A DNA stretch of 64,000 nt, taken from positions 3,596,001 to 3,660,000 of the forward strand of contig NZ_AP024655.1 of the NCBI RefSeq assembly GCF_019977355.1, read 5' to 3'. Below, in pieces: positions 45,690-57,564 of this stretch (position 1 is the first letter of the stretch; each line of letters begins with the position of its first letter). This stretch comes from Arthrobacter sp. NicSoilB8 (GTDB lineage Bacteria > Actinomycetota > Actinomycetes > Actinomycetales > Micrococcaceae). The translations under genes were made by a program, and so were the position numbers. The notes beneath the pieces are model-generated. The model was not told the DNA's origin, did not search any database, and was given only the letters and a program-made list of their open reading frames with translations.

Positions 45690-47540
45690 TTAGTAAGTGA
45701 GAATCGCGGCGCTGTGGCCCGGGAGGCCGAGCCGTCGGGCGGACATCTCCGCGCCTGGGGCAGGGTCCGTGCCTGGGGCAGGGTCCGTGCCGGGGGCCGG
45801 GTCCAGCCGGGCGCCGTCGTCGGTGGCCAAGGCGAGGGCGAGACCGCGGACCGGCAGCCGGCGCGCTTCGGCGGAGAAGTTCATCGCCACCTCGGTGCGG
45901 CCGCGGCGCAGCAGCAGCCAGCCCTCCTCTTCGCTGACGTCCGTGACCGTGCCCTCGAAGCCGGGCTCCGTCAGGTCCGGCGTCGTGCGGCGCAGCGCGA
46001 TCAGCGCCCGGTACAGGTCCAGGAGCCGGGCGTGGTCCCCCTCGGCGGCCTCGGCCCAGTCGAGCTTCGACCGGGTGAAGGTGTCCGGGTCCTGCGGATC
46101 GGGCACGACGGCGGGGTCCCAGCCCATGCGCTCGAACTCCCGGATCCGGCCCTCGGCCGTCGCCTTGCCCAGTTCCGGCTCCGGGTGCGAGGTGAAGAAC
46201 TGCCATGGGGTGGTGGCCCCGTATTCCTCGCCCATGAAGAGCATGGGCGTGAACGGCGAGGTCAGGGTGGCGACGGCGGCGAGCGCGAGCTGCCCGTAGC
46301 CCAGCGTCTGGGACAGCCGGTCCCCGGTGGCCCGGTTGCCGATCTGGTCGTGGTTCTGGCTGCACACGACCAGGGCGGCGGGGTGGACGAGGGACGCGTC
46401 GATGGGCCGGCCGTGGTGGCGGCCGCGGAAGCTCGAGTAGCTGCCGTCGTGGAAGAATCCGCGTTCCAGGACCTTGGCCAGCGCCCCGAGCGAATCGAAG
46501 TCGGCGTAGTAGCCGGTGGTCTCGCCGCTGACGTTGACATGGACGGCGTGGTGGAAGTCGTCGCTCCACTGCCCGGCCAGGCCGTAGCCGTTGACGCCGC
46601 GCGGGTAGAGCAGTCGCGGGTTGTTCAGGTCGGACTCGGCGATCATGGTCGCGGGGCGGCCCGTTTCCGCCGAGACGGCGTCGGCGAGGGCGCCGAAGTC
46701 CTCCAGCAGGTGCACGGCGCGCTCGTCCTTGAAGGCGTGCACAGCGTCCAGCCGCAGGCCGTCCACGTGGTAGTCCCGGAGCCACATTGCGGCGTTCTCC
46801 AGGATGTAGCGGCGGACCTCGTCGGAGTCAGGGCCGTCCAGGTTGACGGAGTCGCCCCACGTGTTCCCCTCGCCGGATTTCAGGTAGGGCCCGAACCGCG
46901 GGAGGTAGTTGCCGCTGGGGCCGAGGTGGTTGTAGACCACATCCTGGATGACGCCCAGGCCTGCGGCGTGGGCGGCGTCCACGAAGCGCTGATATGCGGC
47001 GGGTCCGCCGTAGCCTTCGTGGACGGCGTACCAGAGCACGCCGTCGTAACCCCAGTTGTGCGTGCCGTTGAACCCGTTGACCGGCAGCAGCTCGACGAAG
47101 TCGATGCCGAGCTCCGCCAGGTACCTCAGCTTCCTGGCCGCGGCGTCCAGTGTTCCCTCCGGGGTGAAGGTGCCCACGTGGAGCTCGTAGATGACGGCGC
47201 CCTTGAGCTCCCGTCCGGTCCACTGGCCGTCCGCCCACTGGTGCCGTCCGGCGTCGAACGTGCGGGAGAGCGCGTGGACGCCCGCGGGCTGGCGCCGGGA
47301 CCGCGGGTCCGGCAGCGGGGTGGAGTCCCCGTCCACGAGGTAGCCGTAGTCCACGTCCCCGGCGGCGGGCGCATCCGGAGCGGTCCACCACCCGCCGCCG
47401 TCGGTGCCGGGCTGCTCTCCGGGCGCCGCCCCGCCGCGGCGGGTCATGCCATACTTCCGGCCGTCAGCGAGGAGCGTGACCGCCTGCGCAGCGGGCGCCC
47501 AAAGATCGAAGCGTTGGCTTCCGTGTGCAGGCAAGGTCAT
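45690..47540 (-). CDS. treZ: Malto-oligosyltrehalose trehalohydrolase
   Basis: Releases trehalose from maltooligosyl-trehalose made by TreY. 616 aa, GH13. N-terminal beta-sandwich ([17 protein letters not shown]), barrel with [17 protein letters not shown], nucleophile Asp in [10 protein letters not shown] (about 265), acid Glu in MIAESDLN (about 300) and [12 protein letters not shown] short triplicated DPAPGT insert lies near the C-terminus. Third gene of glgX-treY-treZ, 52 nt after treY. Confidence 0.96.
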   Translation of the reverse strand: MTLPAHGSQRFDLWAPAAQAVTLLADGRKYGMTRRGGAAPGEQPGTDGGGWWTAPDAPAAGDVDYGYLVDGDSTPLPDPRSRRQPAGVHALSRTFDAGRHQWADGQWTGRELKGAVIYELHVGTFTPEGTLDAAARKLRYLAELGIDFVELLPVNGFNGTHNWGYDGVLWYAVHEGYGGPAAYQRFVDAAHAAGLGVIQDVVYNHLGPSGNYLPRFGPYLKSGEGNTWGDSVNLDGPDSDEVRRYILENAAMWLRDYHVDGLRLDAVHAFKDERAVHLLEDFGALADAVSAETGRPATMIAESDLNNPRLLYPRGVNGYGLAGQWSDDFHHAVHVNVSGETTGYYADFDSLGALAKVLERGFFHDGSYSSFRGRHHGRPIDASLVHPAALVVCSQNHDQIGNRATGDRLSQTLGYGQLALAAVATLTSPFTPMLFMGEEYGATTPWQFFTSHPEPELGKATAEGRIREFERMGWDPAVVPDPQDPDTFTRSKLDWAEAAEGDHARLLDLYRALIALRRTTPDLTEPGFEGTVTDVSEEEGWLLLRRGRTEVAMNFSAEARRLPVRGLALALATDDGARLDPAPGTDPAPGTDPAPGAEMSARRLGLPGHSAAILTY

Positions 47541-47592
47541 GGCATTCTTCCGTTCCCCAAATGTCGGCGCTTATCGGTGCTTAGAAAACTGC

Positions 47593-49932
47593 TTAGGCCG
47601 TGGGCACCAGGAGGGCAACCGGGTAGTCCCGGAGGATCTCCCCCACGGCCACAGGACCGGGGCCGTGCGTGAAACCGGTCAGTTCATCGGTCATGGCCGC
47701 GGCAAGCCCGATGGCGGTGTCCTGCCATCCGCCGCGCTGCTCAAGGCCGCGGGGCAGCCGGGTGGCGAGCGTGAGCGCGCCGGGGGCCGGGACGGTGCCG
47801 CGGTCAAAGGCGAGCAGGTGCGCCGCGGCGCCGCCCGTGGCCGTGACCGGCGTGTACCCGGTGAACAGCTCCGGCCGGTCCCGCCGCAGGCGCAGGGCCC
47901 GCGAGGTGACCAGGAGTTTCGCGGCGTCGTCAAGGTACGACGCCGGACGCTCGCCGGCGTCGAGAGCGGCCAGGGCGCGCCGGCGCGCGCCGAAGTCGAA
48001 CGGCCTTCGGTTGTCCGGATCCGTCAGCGAACGGTCCCAGAACTCGGTGCCCTGGTACACGTCCGGCACACCAGGCATGGTCAGCTGCACGAGCTTGGCG
48101 CCCAGGGCGTTGACGGCCCCGTACGGCGCCAGCAGCGCCACGAGGGACTCCAGCTCCGCCGTCACGGCCGGAGTGTCGAACGCGGCGTCGACGGCTGCGG
48201 AGAGCTTCGCTTCGAAGGCCTCGTCCGGATCGATCCAGTTGGTCGAGTTCCCGGCCTCCCGGGCGGCCTTTTGCGCGTAGGACTGCAGGCGGTCGCGGTC
48301 CGCGGGCCAGACCCCGGCCACGGCCTGCCACAGCAGGTTGGCCAGCGGCCCGTCCGGCAGGGGCGCGAGCTTCTGCAGCCGTTGCAGGGATGCCTGCCAT
48401 TCCGGCGCCAGTTCCGCGAGGACCGAGATCCTGGCGCGGGTGTCTTCGCTGCGCTTCGTGTCGTGGGTGCTGAGGGTCGTCATGGACAACGGGAGCTCGG
48501 CCTGGCGGCGGGCCATGCGGGCGTGGAACTCCTCCGGGGTGACGGCGAATTCAGTGGGGTCGGCGCCGACTTCGGTCAGCGTGCCAAGACGGGTGTAGCG
48601 GAAGAAGGCGGTGTCTTCCACGCCCTTGGCCATGACCATGCCGGAGGTCTGCTGGAAGCGCCGGCCGAGTTCCGCGTCGGGCTCGGGGCCGGCCTCGAGC
48701 AGCAGGGGCAGGAGCGTTTCGACGGCGTGGCCGAGGTCGGGACGGCGGCGGACGGCCAGCGCGCAGGCCTCGCGAAGAACCTCCGCGCCTTCGGGGAGGT
48801 AGCTGCGGTAGACCGGGAACGCCGCGATGATCTCGGACAGCGCGTCCGCCGCGGTGTCCGGGGCCAGCCCTGCGCCGGCAGGGACCAGCCGTGCCAGCCG
48901 GAGCATTTCCGAGTGCAGAATCCCGTCCGTGATCCTGCGCTTGGTGCCGCGGATCATTTCCTCGTAGTCGGCGGCCTCGCCGCCGCGGAGGTCGGCGTCG
49001 AGTGCGTCGAGCGGCCCCTGGCCGGCGGCGTCGACGAACACCCGGTCCACGTCCGCGAGGGCGTCATAGCCCGTGGTGCCCTCGCACTCGAAGCTGGCCG
49101 GCAGGGTTTCGCCCGGTTCGAGGATTTTCTCGATCAGCAGGTAGCTCCCGTTCGTGACCTCGCGGAGCCGGTGCAGGTAGCCCTCCGGATCGGCGAGGCC
49201 GTCCGGGTGGTCGATCCGCAGCCCGTCAACGAGCCCGTCCCGGAACCACCGGACAACCTCCGCGTGGGCTTCGTCGAAGACCTCGGGAAGCTCCACCCGG
49301 ATCCCGGCCAGGCTGTTGACGGCAAAGAACCGGCGGTAGTTCAGGTCTGTGTCCGCCCGGCGCCAGCCGATCAGCTCGTAGTGCTGGCGGTCGTGGACCT
49401 CGCGGGGGTCATCGGCAGTGGAGTCACCTGCGGTGTAGGTGCCCTCGGCGAGCGGGAAGCGGTGGTCGTAGTAGCGCAGTTCCCCGTCACGGATCTGAAG
49501 CGCATCCACGTCCGAGTCCTCGCCCAGTACGGGGATCCGGACGCGGCCCCCGCCGAAGTCCCAGTCGACGTCGAACGCCTGCGCGTAGCGGGACTGCCGC
49601 CCTTCCTTCAGGAGGGACCACCACCACGGGTTCTGGGCCGGCGTCGCCACGCCGACATGGTTCGGCACGATATCGACGAGCACCCCCATTCCCGCCTGCC
49701 GCGCCGCCGCCGACGCCGCCAGCAGCCCGTCCGGGCCGCCCCGGTCAGGATCAATGGCGGAGGGATCGGTGACGTCGTAGCCGTGGTCCGAACCCTGTTC
49801 CGCCGTCAGGATCGGCGAAAGATAGATCCAGTCCACGCCCAGGGACTTCAGGTACGGCACGGTCTGCGCCGCGTCCTGCAGCGTGAAGCCGGGACGGATC
49901 TGCAGCCGGTACGTCGAGAGCGGCGTCCTCAT
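47593..49932 (-). CDS. treY: Malto-oligosyltrehalose synthase
   Basis: Isomerises the reducing-end alpha-1,4 bond of a glucan to the trehalose alpha-1,1 bond. 779 aa, GH13. [20 protein letters not shown] at the N-terminus, [19 protein letters not shown], nucleophile region [18 protein letters not shown] (about 240), and [12 protein letters not shown] are all TreY features. The ATG overlaps the glgX stop by 4 nt, indicating translational coupling. Confidence 0.97.
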   Translation of the reverse strand: MRTPLSTYRLQIRPGFTLQDAAQTVPYLKSLGVDWIYLSPILTAEQGSDHGYDVTDPSAIDPDRGGPDGLLAASAAARQAGMGVLVDIVPNHVGVATPAQNPWWWSLLKEGRQSRYAQAFDVDWDFGGGRVRIPVLGEDSDVDALQIRDGELRYYDHRFPLAEGTYTAGDSTADDPREVHDRQHYELIGWRRADTDLNYRRFFAVNSLAGIRVELPEVFDEAHAEVVRWFRDGLVDGLRIDHPDGLADPEGYLHRLREVTNGSYLLIEKILEPGETLPASFECEGTTGYDALADVDRVFVDAAGQGPLDALDADLRGGEAADYEEMIRGTKRRITDGILHSEMLRLARLVPAGAGLAPDTAADALSEIIAAFPVYRSYLPEGAEVLREACALAVRRRPDLGHAVETLLPLLLEAGPEPDAELGRRFQQTSGMVMAKGVEDTAFFRYTRLGTLTEVGADPTEFAVTPEEFHARMARRQAELPLSMTTLSTHDTKRSEDTRARISVLAELAPEWQASLQRLQKLAPLPDGPLANLLWQAVAGVWPADRDRLQSYAQKAAREAGNSTNWIDPDEAFEAKLSAAVDAAFDTPAVTAELESLVALLAPYGAVNALGAKLVQLTMPGVPDVYQGTEFWDRSLTDPDNRRPFDFGARRRALAALDAGERPASYLDDAAKLLVTSRALRLRRDRPELFTGYTPVTATGGAAAHLLAFDRGTVPAPGALTLATRLPRGLEQRGGWQDTAIGLAAAMTDELTGFTHGPGPVAVGEILRDYPVALLVPTA

Positions 49933-52466
49933 GAGGCCGGGCCCTTCCTGGCCCGCGGCTTCTTGGCGGCCTTGGACGAGCCGCGCTTGGCCGGGGCCGG
50001 CTTCTTGGGGGCGGGCTCCGGCTCGGGGGCGGGCTCCGGCTCAGGTGCCGTCTCCGGCTCGGGTGCCGTCTCCGGCTCGGGGGCGGGCTCCGGCTCAGGT
50101 GCCGTCTCCGGCTCGGGTGCCGTCTCCGGCTCGGGGGCGGGCTCGGGTTCAGGTGCCGTCTCCGGCTCGGGTGCCGTCTCCGGCTCGGGTGCCGTCTCCG
50201 GCTCGGGGGCGGCCTCGGGTTCGGCGGGAGCGTCAGGAGTCTCCGCCGGAGCTGCCGGTGCCTCCTCCACCGGCGCCGGAGCTTCCGGAGCGGGAGCCGC
50301 GGGAGTCTCGGCCCTGGCGGCCAGGGATGCAGCGGCGGAGTAATCCACCTCCACTTCGGGGCCCGAGTAGGCGCGGAGCACCACGAGGGATTTCGCCGCG
50401 AGCGGCAGGACGGTCCCGGCCTTGAGCGGCTGGTCCGTGTCTGCCATGTCGGCGGTGTCGACAACGACTTCCCAGAACGGCGAGTATTCCCCGGCGGGCA
50501 GCAGGAAGTCGACGTTGCCGTCATGGGCGTTGAAGGCCAGCAGGAAGCTGTCGTCGGTGATCCGGCGTCCGCGCGAGTCCTGTTCCTGGATGCCGTGGCC
50601 GTTGTAGAACACGCCGATGGTCCGGCCGAATCCGCTGTCCCAGTCCTCCGGCAGCATTTCCTTGCCGTCGGTGTTGAGCCACACGATGTCCGGGAGCTTT
50701 TCGCCTTCGCCGCGGCGGACCGGGCGGCCGTCAAAGAAGCGGCTGCGCCGGAAGATGGGGTGGTCGCGGCGGACCTTGTTGACCACGGCCGTGAACTCCA
50801 CGAGGGGCTGGTCCATGTCCTCCCAGTGCACCCAGCTGAGCTCGGAGTCCTGGCAGTAGGTGTTGTTGTTGCCCTGCTGGGTGCGGCCCAGTTCGTCGCC
50901 GTGCAGGATCATCGGAACGCCCTGCGAGAGCAGGAGGGTCGCGATGAAGTTGCGCTGCTGGCGGGCGCGCAGGGTCAGTACGGCGTCGTCGTCGGTGTCG
51001 CCTTCCGCGCCGCAGTTCCAGGAGCGGTTGTGCGATTCGCCGTCGTTGTTGCCTTCACCGTTGGCGTCGTTGTGCTTCTCGTTGTAGGACACCAGGTCCC
51101 GCATCGTGAAGCCGTCGTGGGCGGTGACGAAGTTGATGGAAGCCACCGGGCGCCTGGCCGAGCTCTCGTAGAGGTCGGCCGAGCCGGTCAGCCGCGAGGC
51201 GAATTCGCCAAGCGTGGACGGCTCGCCGCGCCAGAAATCACGGACGGTGTCGCGGTACTTGCCGTTCCATTCCGTCCACTGCGGCGGGAAGTTGCCCACC
51301 TGGTAGCCGCCGGGGCCCACGTCCCACGGCTCGGCGATCAGCTTGACCTGGGAGACGATCGGATCCTGCTGGATCAGTTCGAAGAAGGTGGAGAGCTTAT
51401 CGACGTCGTAAAACTCGCGGGCCAGGGTGGAGGCGAGGTCGAAGCGGAACCCGTCCACGTGCATTTCGGTGACCCAGTAGCGCAGCGAGTCCATAAGCAG
51501 TTGCAGCGAATGCGGGTGCCGGACGTTGAGCGAGTTGCCGGTGCCGGTGTAGTCCATGTAGTGCTTCAGGTCATCGTCGACCAGCCGGTAGTAGGCGGCG
51601 TTGTCGATGCCCTTGAAGGACAGGGTGGGGCCCAGGTGGTTTCCCTCGGCGGTGTGGTTGTAGACCACGTCCAGGATCACTTCGATGCCGGCCTTGTGCA
51701 GTTCGCGGACCATGGCCTTGAATTCCTGGACCTGGTGCCCGACGTCGCCGGAGGAGCTGTAGGTGTTTTGCGGCGCGAAGAAGCCGATCGTGTTGTAGCC
51801 CCAGTAATTGTTGAGGCCCTTCTCGACGAGGGTGCCGTCGTTGACGAACTGGTGCACGGGCATGAGCTCGATTGCGGTGATCCCGAGCTTCTTGAGGTGC
51901 TCGATCACGGCGGGGTGGGACACGCCCGCGTAGGTGCCGCGCTGCTCCTCCGGGATTTCCGGGTGCAGCTCGGTCAGGCCCTTGACGTGGGCTTCGTAGA
52001 TGACCGACTCGTGGTACGGGATGCGCGGCTGGCGGTCGCCGTCCCAGTCGAAGAACGGGTTGATGACCACGCCGTGCATGGTGTGCGGCGCCGAGTCGGC
52101 GTCGTTGCGGGATGCAGGGTCCCCGAAGTTGTAGGAAAAGAGCGCCGGGTCCCAGTCGATCTGGCCCTGGATGGCCTTGGCATACGGGTCCATCAGCAGC
52201 TTGTTGGCGTTGAACCGGTTGCCGTTCTCCGGCTCGTAGGGTCCGTGGACGCGGTAGCCGTACTTCTGCCCGGGCTGGATCTGCGGCAGGTAGCAGTGCC
52301 ATACGTAGCCGTCCACCTCGGTCAGTTCGATCCGGGTCTCGGTCAGGTCGTCAGCCAGGAGGCACAGTTCCACCCGCTCGGCGCGTTCGCTGAACAGGGC
52401 AAAGTTGGTACCAGTGCCGTCAAAAGTGGCTCCCAGCGGGTAAGCCGTTCCGGGCCAGACTTCCAT
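49929..52466 (-). CDS. glgX: Glycogen debranching enzyme GlgX with PEP-repeat and basic tail
   Basis: Isoamylase-type GH13 enzyme that removes alpha-1,6 branches. 845 aa; the catalytic part is usual (about 700-740 aa). [20 protein letters not shown] starts the CBM48 domain; [20 protein letters not shown], nucleophile [10 protein letters not shown] (about 340), LIAEPWDVG and [17 protein letters not shown] follow. After about residue 748 comes a run of [12 protein letters not shown] hexapeptides and then a Lys/Ala/Pro tail ([15 protein letters not shown]). This extension is not part of the enzyme fold. GAGGAG before the ATG. First gene of the trehalose operon. Confidence 0.95.
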   Translation of the reverse strand: MEVWPGTAYPLGATFDGTGTNFALFSERAERVELCLLADDLTETRIELTEVDGYVWHCYLPQIQPGQKYGYRVHGPYEPENGNRFNANKLLMDPYAKAIQGQIDWDPALFSYNFGDPASRNDADSAPHTMHGVVINPFFDWDGDRQPRIPYHESVIYEAHVKGLTELHPEIPEEQRGTYAGVSHPAVIEHLKKLGITAIELMPVHQFVNDGTLVEKGLNNYWGYNTIGFFAPQNTYSSSGDVGHQVQEFKAMVRELHKAGIEVILDVVYNHTAEGNHLGPTLSFKGIDNAAYYRLVDDDLKHYMDYTGTGNSLNVRHPHSLQLLMDSLRYWVTEMHVDGFRFDLASTLAREFYDVDKLSTFFELIQQDPIVSQVKLIAEPWDVGPGGYQVGNFPPQWTEWNGKYRDTVRDFWRGEPSTLGEFASRLTGSADLYESSARRPVASINFVTAHDGFTMRDLVSYNEKHNDANGEGNNDGESHNRSWNCGAEGDTDDDAVLTLRARQQRNFIATLLLSQGVPMILHGDELGRTQQGNNNTYCQDSELSWVHWEDMDQPLVEFTAVVNKVRRDHPIFRRSRFFDGRPVRRGEGEKLPDIVWLNTDGKEMLPEDWDSGFGRTIGVFYNGHGIQEQDSRGRRITDDSFLLAFNAHDGNVDFLLPAGEYSPFWEVVVDTADMADTDQPLKAGTVLPLAAKSLVVLRAYSGPEVEVDYSAAASLAARAETPAAPAPEAPAPVEEAPAAPAETPDAPAEPEAAPEPETAPEPETAPEPETAPEPEPAPEPETAPEPETAPEPEPAPEPETAPEPETAPEPEPAPEPEPAPKKPAPAKRGSSKAAKKPRARKGPAS

Positions 52467-52557
52467 GTGTACTCCTCGTGCGTGACGATTATTCTCTAGA
52501 CAGACTACTTGTAAGTAGGGTTAGTATTTGTCCAGGCGCACTGAAGGCGCCCGATTA

Positions 52558-54096
52558 TTACAGTTCCCGCATCACCTCCGGAACGGCCCGGGCGATGGCC
52601 GTTGCCGTTACTGGCCCCCCGCGGGAAGCCCGGACTCCGGCGAGACCGTGGATGCTGGCCGCCATCGCCGCGATCGCCGCCCATCTGGCGTCGGGGTCGA
52701 TGTCGTGCTCACCGAAGCGCCCGACGTCGGCACCCACCTGGGCCAGCAGGGCACCGGCAACCCCGGCCAGGACGTCACCGCTGCCCGCCGTGGCGATCCA
52801 GGGCGTGCCCTCGGCCTGGCTGAAGAAGTCCTGGAAGGGGGACGCCACAAGGGTCGTGGCGCCCTTGAGCAGCACGGTGGCTTCGGTCAGACCCGCGGCC
52901 CGCCGCACCGCGCCGAGCGTGGACGCTTCTATGCCGGAGCGGTCCAAGGGGGCCCCGAGGCGCTGGAGCAGTGCTGAGAGTTCGCCGGCGTGGGGTGTCA
53001 GGATCACTTGGGGGGCCAGCACATCAGGCAGTGCGGGCAACGCGCCGGCGTCGGCGATCGTCGGCAGGCCCGAGTCCGCGGCGTCGCGGGCGCGCTGCAA
53101 CTGCTGTTCATCGGAGTCGTCCAGTCCGGAGCCGACGAGCCAGGCCTGGACGTGGGTGCCGGCCACGGTGCCGGTGCTGCACACGACCTCGGGACAGGAT
53201 TGGCGGACCAGATCGGCAACGTCCGGCGGTCCAAGGTAGCGGACCATTCCGACGCCGGCGGCCAGGGCGCCCGTGCAGGCCAGCACCGCGGCGCCGGGAT
53301 AGGCGCTCGAGCCTGCGACCACCCCAAGCACTCCCCTGGAGTACTTGTGCGCCCGCCGCTCAGGGCGCGGCAGGAGGGCGGAGAGGTCTCCGGCTTCAAG
53401 CCGTCGCAGGGCCGGCCAGGGCAGCGCTCCTTCGATTCCGATCGGAATGACCTGCACGCGGCCGGCGAAGTCGGCCCCGGGATCCGCCAGCAGGCCGGCC
53501 TTGGCGGCGCCGAACGTCACCGTCAGGTCGGCGGCCAGGACCGGCGCGTGCGCCTCTCCGGTGTCCGCGGCGACGCCGCTGGGGATGTCGCAGGCCACCA
53601 CCAAGGGGGAATGGGAGCCCGGCCGGGAGCGTCCCAGTGCCTCGACGAGGCCGGCTGCCGGCCCCCGCAGGCCACCCTGCGCTCCGGTCCCGAGGACCGC
53701 ATCAATCACGACGTCGGCGCCGCCGGCCGTCGCGGCGAGCTCGGCGACATTGTCCGCGGTCAGGACCAGAACGTGTCCGCCGGCCTTCCGGAACGCCGCC
53801 AGCCCGGCGTCGTGGGCGGCGCCGGCGGTGAGCACCGCCGTCGTCCGCATGCCGCGGCGGGCCAGCAGCGCAGCGGCGAAAAGCCCGTCCCCGCCGTTGT
53901 TGCCCTTGCCGGCAAGCACGGCCACGCTCGAGCCGTACAGCCGCTGACCGCGGCCGCGCAGCGCACTGACGACGGCGTTGGCGAGGCCGTAGGCGGCCCG
54001 CTGCATGAGAACAGCGCCCGCACCGGGGCCTAGGACGTCGTCGAGGAACGGCTTCTCGGCCTCTCGTACCTGGGTTCCGGTGTAGGCGCTGATCAT
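52558..54096 (-). CDS. Bifunctional NAD(P)H-hydrate epimerase / ADP-dependent dehydratase
   Basis: Repairs hydrated NADH and NADPH. 512 aa, both domains fused as in most bacteria. The YjeF_N epimerase (about 1-215) has AGKGNNGGDGLFAA and VIDAVLGTGAQGGLRG. The C-terminal ribokinase-like dehydratase has ILTPHAGELSALL and TAGSGDVLAGVAGALLAQ (about 437). Third gene after glmS and acpS in a common actinobacterial order. No clear ribosome site. Confidence 0.95.
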   Translation of the reverse strand: MISAYTGTQVREAEKPFLDDVLGPGAGAVLMQRAAYGLANAVVSALRGRGQRLYGSSVAVLAGKGNNGGDGLFAAALLARRGMRTTAVLTAGAAHDAGLAAFRKAGGHVLVLTADNVAELAATAGGADVVIDAVLGTGAQGGLRGPAAGLVEALGRSRPGSHSPLVVACDIPSGVAADTGEAHAPVLAADLTVTFGAAKAGLLADPGADFAGRVQVIPIGIEGALPWPALRRLEAGDLSALLPRPERRAHKYSRGVLGVVAGSSAYPGAAVLACTGALAAGVGMVRYLGPPDVADLVRQSCPEVVCSTGTVAGTHVQAWLVGSGLDDSDEQQLQRARDAADSGLPTIADAGALPALPDVLAPQVILTPHAGELSALLQRLGAPLDRSGIEASTLGAVRRAAGLTEATVLLKGATTLVASPFQDFFSQAEGTPWIATAGSGDVLAGVAGALLAQVGADVGRFGEHDIDPDARWAAIAAMAASIHGLAGVRASRGGPVTATAIARAVPEVMREL

Positions 54097-54169
54097 GATT
54101 TCAGTCCGTTCGCGGTGCTGTCGCTGGGGAATGCCTGGCGCTCAGGCCGGTCCTGCCTGGACGGCCGTC

Positions 54170-54517
54170 TCAGCCTTCGGCGATAACGGTCGCGGTGGCG
54201 ATCCCGCCGTCGTGGCTCATCGACAGGTGCCAGCGCTTGACGCCCTTCGACTCCGCCACGGCCAGCACCGTTCCCTTGACCTGAACGGTGGGGCCGTTCT
54301 GGTCCAGCCCGATCCAGCAGTCCTGCCAGTTCATGCCGGCCGGAGCGCCCAGCACCTTGGCCACGGCCTCCTTGGCCGCGAACCGCGCGGCCAGGGACCG
54401 GGTGTTCAGTTCCCGCTCGGCAGGTACGAACAACCTGTCGCGCAGCCCGGGGGTTCGCTCGAGCTGCCGCCCGAACCGCTCAATGTCTACGACGTCTACG
54501 CCTATGCCTACGATCAT
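54170..54517 (-). CDS. acpS: Holo-[acyl-carrier-protein] synthase
   Basis: 115 aa; moves phosphopantetheine from CoA to [17 protein letters not shown] at the start (metal Asp), [12 protein letters not shown] (Glu/Lys), and the C-terminal [17 protein letters not shown]. It begins 4 nt after glmS, yet has its own TAGAAT 6 nt before the ATG, overlapping the glmS stop. Confidence 0.95.
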   Translation of the reverse strand: MIVGIGVDVVDIERFGRQLERTPGLRDRLFVPAERELNTRSLAARFAAKEAVAKVLGAPAGMNWQDCWIGLDQNGPTVQVKGTVLAVAESKGVKRWHLSMSHDGGIATATVIAEG

Positions 54518-54521
54518 GGCG

Positions 54522-56414
54522 TTATTCTACGGTCACGCTCTTGGCCAGGTTGCGTGGCTGGTCCACGTCGTAGCCCTTGGCCGAGGCGAGTGCGAGGGCA
54601 AAGATCTGCAGCGGAACCGTCGCGAGCAGCGGCGCCAGGAGCGTGGGGGTCTCCGGGATGTAGAAGACGTGCTCGGCGTAGGCCTTGACGGCCTCGTCCC
54701 CTTCCTCCGCGATCACGATCGTGCGGGCGCCGCGGGCGCGGACCTCCTGGATGTTGGAGACCACCTTGGAGTGCAGCGAGTCGCGGCCGCGCGGGGACGG
54801 GACCACCACAAAGACGGGCTGGCCTTCCTCGATCAGGGCGATCGGGCCGTGCTTGAGCTCACCGGCGGCAAAGCCTTCGGCGTGGATGTAGGCCAGCTCC
54901 TTGAGCTTGAGCGCACCTTCCATCGCGACCGGGAAACCGACGTGGCGGCCCAGGAACAGGACGGACTTGGCGTCGGCCATGGACTCGCCGAGTTCCTTGA
55001 TCTGGGCCTCGTTGTCGAGGATGTGCTGGATCTTGGCCGGGATCTTGCCGAGATCGGCCAGGATGTCCTTGATCTCGCCCTGGAACTTGTTGCCGCGCAG
55101 CTGTGCCAAATAAAGGCCCAGCAGGTAGGCGGCGGTGATCTGGGCGAGGAACGCCTTGGTCGAGGCCACGGCGATCTCGGGTCCGGCGTGCGTGTAGAGC
55201 ACGGCATCGGATTCCCGCGGGATGGTGGACCCGTTGGTGTTGCAGATCGAGACCGTCTTGGCGCCCTGTTCCTTGGCGTAGCGGACGGCCATCAGGGTGT
55301 CCATGGTCTCGCCGGACTGGGAGATGGAGACGATCAGGGTGTTCTCGTCCACGATCGGGTCCCGGTAGCGGAATTCGTGCGAGAGTTCGACCTCGGTGGG
55401 AATCCGGCACCAGTGCTCGATCGCGTACTTCGCCACCTGTCCGGCGTAGGCGGAGGTGCCGCAGGCCAGGACGATAATCTTGTCGACGTTCTTGAGCAGC
55501 TGCGGATCGACCCGGAGCTCATCGAGCGTCAGCCTGCCGTGGATGTCGGAGCGGCCCAGCAGGGTCTGCAGCACGGCGTCCGGCTGGTCGTGGATTTCCT
55601 TTTCCATGAAGGACGGGAAGCCGCCCTTTTCCGCGGAGGCCGGGTCCCAGTTGACGTGGTACTCCTTGCCCTCGGCGGCGGCGCCGTAGAAGTCCGTGAT
55701 CTCCACGGAGTCGGCGGTGATCGTGACGATCTGGTCCTGGCCCAGTTCCACGGCGCGGCGGGTGTAGTCAATGAAGCCGGAGACGTCGGAGCCGAGGAAG
55801 TTCTCGCCCTCGCCGAGGCCGACGACGAGCGGGGAGTTCCGGCGTGCCGCAACCACCACGTCGGGCTGGTCGGCGTGGATGGCCAGCAGGGTGAAGGCAC
55901 CCTCGAGCCGCTGGCAGGCAAGCTGCATGGCCCGGGTGAGCCCGCCCTTGGCGGCGTCGCCGCCCACCTGGTTGCGGTAGATGTCGCCGAGCAGGGCGGC
56001 CGCCACTTCCGTGTCGGTCTCGGACTGGAAGACGACGCCCTTGCGCAGGAGCTCCTGCTTGAGCTCGGCGAAGTTCTCGATGATGCCGTTGTGGATCAGC
56101 GCCAGCTTGCCCTCGTCGGACAGGTGCGGGTGCGCGTTCTGGTCCGTCGGACCGCCGTGCGTCGCCCAGCGTGTGTGGCCGATTCCGGTGACGGATTCCG
56201 GCAGCGGGCGGGAGTCGAGTTCGGCGATGAGGTTACTCAGTTTGCCCGACTTCTTCCGGGAAGAAATGGCGCCGTCGGCAACCACTGCAATGCCCGCAGA
56301 GTCGTAGCCCCGGTACTCCAGGCGCCGCAGCCCTTCAAGGACTACGTCCAAGGCATTGTGTCCAGCATTTACCCGGCCATCTGAGTGGCCCACATATCCA
56401 ACGATTCCACACAT
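54522..56414 (-). CDS. glmS: Glutamine-fructose-6-phosphate aminotransferase (isomerising)
   Basis: Makes glucosamine-6-phosphate from fructose-6-phosphate and glutamine. 630 aa. The mature protein must begin with Cys: [13 protein letters not shown] gives Cys as residue 2, so ATG 56414 is the start and not the ATG at 56420. The TAGGCT box 7 nt before 56414 agrees. Class II amidotransferase half with [13 protein letters not shown] and HNGIIENF, then two SIS domains with [10 protein letters not shown] and [12 protein letters not shown]-terminal KSVTVE is typical. No glmS ribozyme is visible. Confidence 0.98.
   Translation of the reverse strand: MCGIVGYVGHSDGRVNAGHNALDVVLEGLRRLEYRGYDSAGIAVVADGAISSRKKSGKLSNLIAELDSRPLPESVTGIGHTRWATHGGPTDQNAHPHLSDEGKLALIHNGIIENFAELKQELLRKGVVFQSETDTEVAAALLGDIYRNQVGGDAAKGGLTRAMQLACQRLEGAFTLLAIHADQPDVVVAARRNSPLVVGLGEGENFLGSDVSGFIDYTRRAVELGQDQIVTITADSVEITDFYGAAAEGKEYHVNWDPASAEKGGFPSFMEKEIHDQPDAVLQTLLGRSDIHGRLTLDELRVDPQLLKNVDKIIVLACGTSAYAGQVAKYAIEHWCRIPTEVELSHEFRYRDPIVDENTLIVSISQSGETMDTLMAVRYAKEQGAKTVSICNTNGSTIPRESDAVLYTHAGPEIAVASTKAFLAQITAAYLLGLYLAQLRGNKFQGEIKDILADLGKIPAKIQHILDNEAQIKELGESMADAKSVLFLGRHVGFPVAMEGALKLKELAYIHAEGFAAGELKHGPIALIEEGQPVFVVVPSPRGRDSLHSKVVSNIQEVRARGARTIVIAEEGDEAVKAYAEHVFYIPETPTLLAPLLATVPLQIFALALASAKGYDVDQPRNLAKSVTVE
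54524..54529 (-). promoter_or_regulatory. -10 box of internal acpS promoter
   Basis: TAGAAT on the minus strand lies in the last codons of glmS, 6 nt before the acpS ATG. Confidence 0.45.
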
Positions 56415-56421
56415 GGTCATA

Positions 56422-56427
56422 AGCCTA
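56422..56427 (-). promoter_or_regulatory. -10 box of leaderless glmS promoter
   Basis: TAGGCT on the minus strand, 7 nt before the ATG at 56414 and only 1 nt before the competing ATG at 56420, which it therefore rules out. Confidence 0.6.
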
Positions 56428-56593
56428 GCGGGTTTCCGGGAGGGAGGACGTGGGACGGGACCGTTCTTACGGCCGGATACCGGGCGGCGGCGGGGCCGGC
56501 AAACGGCCGGATGCCGGGCTGCGGCAGGCCGGTCCCGGCTCCGACCGGCCAGTCCATTTCGCTCTCGGCGCCGTGAAGGGCAGAATCTCTAGG

Positions 56594-57559
56594 GTGACTT
56601 TGCAACGCAATGAAGCGAACGGGGAAGGTGTCTCCCCGTTCGTGGAGCTGGACCGGCAGACCTGGTCCCGGCTCGCTGCCCAGATGGAGCAGCCCCTTAA
56701 TGAAGAGGACGTGGTCCGGCTTCGCGGCCTTGGCGACCCCCTCGACATGAACGAAGTGCGCGAGGTCTACCTTCCCCTCTCCCGGCTCCTGCACCTCTAT
56801 GTGGAAGCCGCGGGCCAGCTGCACGCAGCCACCACCACGTTCCTCGGCGAGACCACCCAGCGCACGCCGTTCGTGATCGGTGTGGCCGGCTCCGTGGCCG
56901 TGGGCAAGTCCACCATTGCGCGCGTCCTGCGGGAAATGCTCCGGCGCTGGCCGGGCACCCCCAACGTGGAACTCATCACCACGGACGGGTTCCTCTATCC
57001 CCTCGCCGAGCTCAAGCGCCGCCAGCTGCTGGAGCGCAAGGGTTTTCCGGAGTCGTACGACCGCCGGGCCCTGCTGCGGTTTGTGAGCGAGATCAAGGGC
57101 GGCGCCGAGGAAGTCCGCGCCCCCTGGTACTCCCACGTGACCTACGACATCGTGCCGGGCAAGGAAGTGGTGGTGCGCCGGCCGGACGTGCTGATTGTCG
57201 AGGGACTGAACGTCCTGGCGCCGGCCCGGGCACGGCAGGACGGCCGGCAGGGCCTCGCCCTCAGTGATTTCTTCGACTTCTCCATCTATGTCGACGCCAA
57301 GACCTCGTACATCGAGGAGTGGTATGTGGACCGCTTCCGCAAACTGCGGAGCACGGCCTTCGCCCAGCCGGAGTCCTATTTCCACCGCTACGCCACCCTC
57401 TCCGACGCCGAGGCCGAACAGACAGCCCGTGAGATCTGGAAGCGCATCAACGAGCCGAACCTCGAGGAAAACGTCCTTCCGACCCGCGGCCGGGCGCAAC
57501 TGGTCCTGACCAAGGACGCGGACCACTCCATCCGGCGGATGCTGCTGAGGAAGGTCTAG
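56594..57559 (+). CDS. coaA: Type I pantothenate kinase
   Basis: First step of CoA synthesis. 321 aa. [20 protein letters not shown] near the N-terminus, P-loop [20 protein letters not shown] (about 96-115), [20 protein letters not shown] and [13 protein letters not shown] are CoaA signatures. The frame is open from 56450, but family members start near here; GTG 56594 has CAGAAT 7 nt upstream. The true start could lie a few codons away. Divergent from glmS. Confidence 0.95.
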   Translation: MTLQRNEANGEGVSPFVELDRQTWSRLAAQMEQPLNEEDVVRLRGLGDPLDMNEVREVYLPLSRLLHLYVEAAGQLHAATTTFLGETTQRTPFVIGVAGSVAVGKSTIARVLREMLRRWPGTPNVELITTDGFLYPLAELKRRQLLERKGFPESYDRRALLRFVSEIKGGAEEVRAPWYSHVTYDIVPGKEVVVRRPDVLIVEGLNVLAPARARQDGRQGLALSDFFDFSIYVDAKTSYIEEWYVDRFRKLRSTAFAQPESYFHRYATLSDAEAEQTAREIWKRINEPNLEENVLPTRGRAQLVLTKDADHSIRRMLLRKV

Positions 57560-57564
57560 CACGC

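Noticed and set aside
45740..45800. Tandem repeat near the treZ 3' end as a separate element
   Set aside because: It is in frame, gives a harmless DPAPGT triplication in a loop, and is explained by local slippage.
44511..50343. Very long plus-strand ORFs (1053 and 979 aa)
   Set aside because: Antisense shadows of the aldo/keto reductase, treZ, treY and glgX genes, each of which has full family motifs on the minus strand.
56415..56420. Upstream ATG of glmS
   Set aside because: It would add two residues before the Cys that must become the N-terminal nucleophile, and it lies 1 nt from the -10 box.
54100..56450. glmS ribozyme or riboswitch upstream of glmS
   Set aside because: The -10 box is 7 nt from the start codon, leaving no room for a leader.
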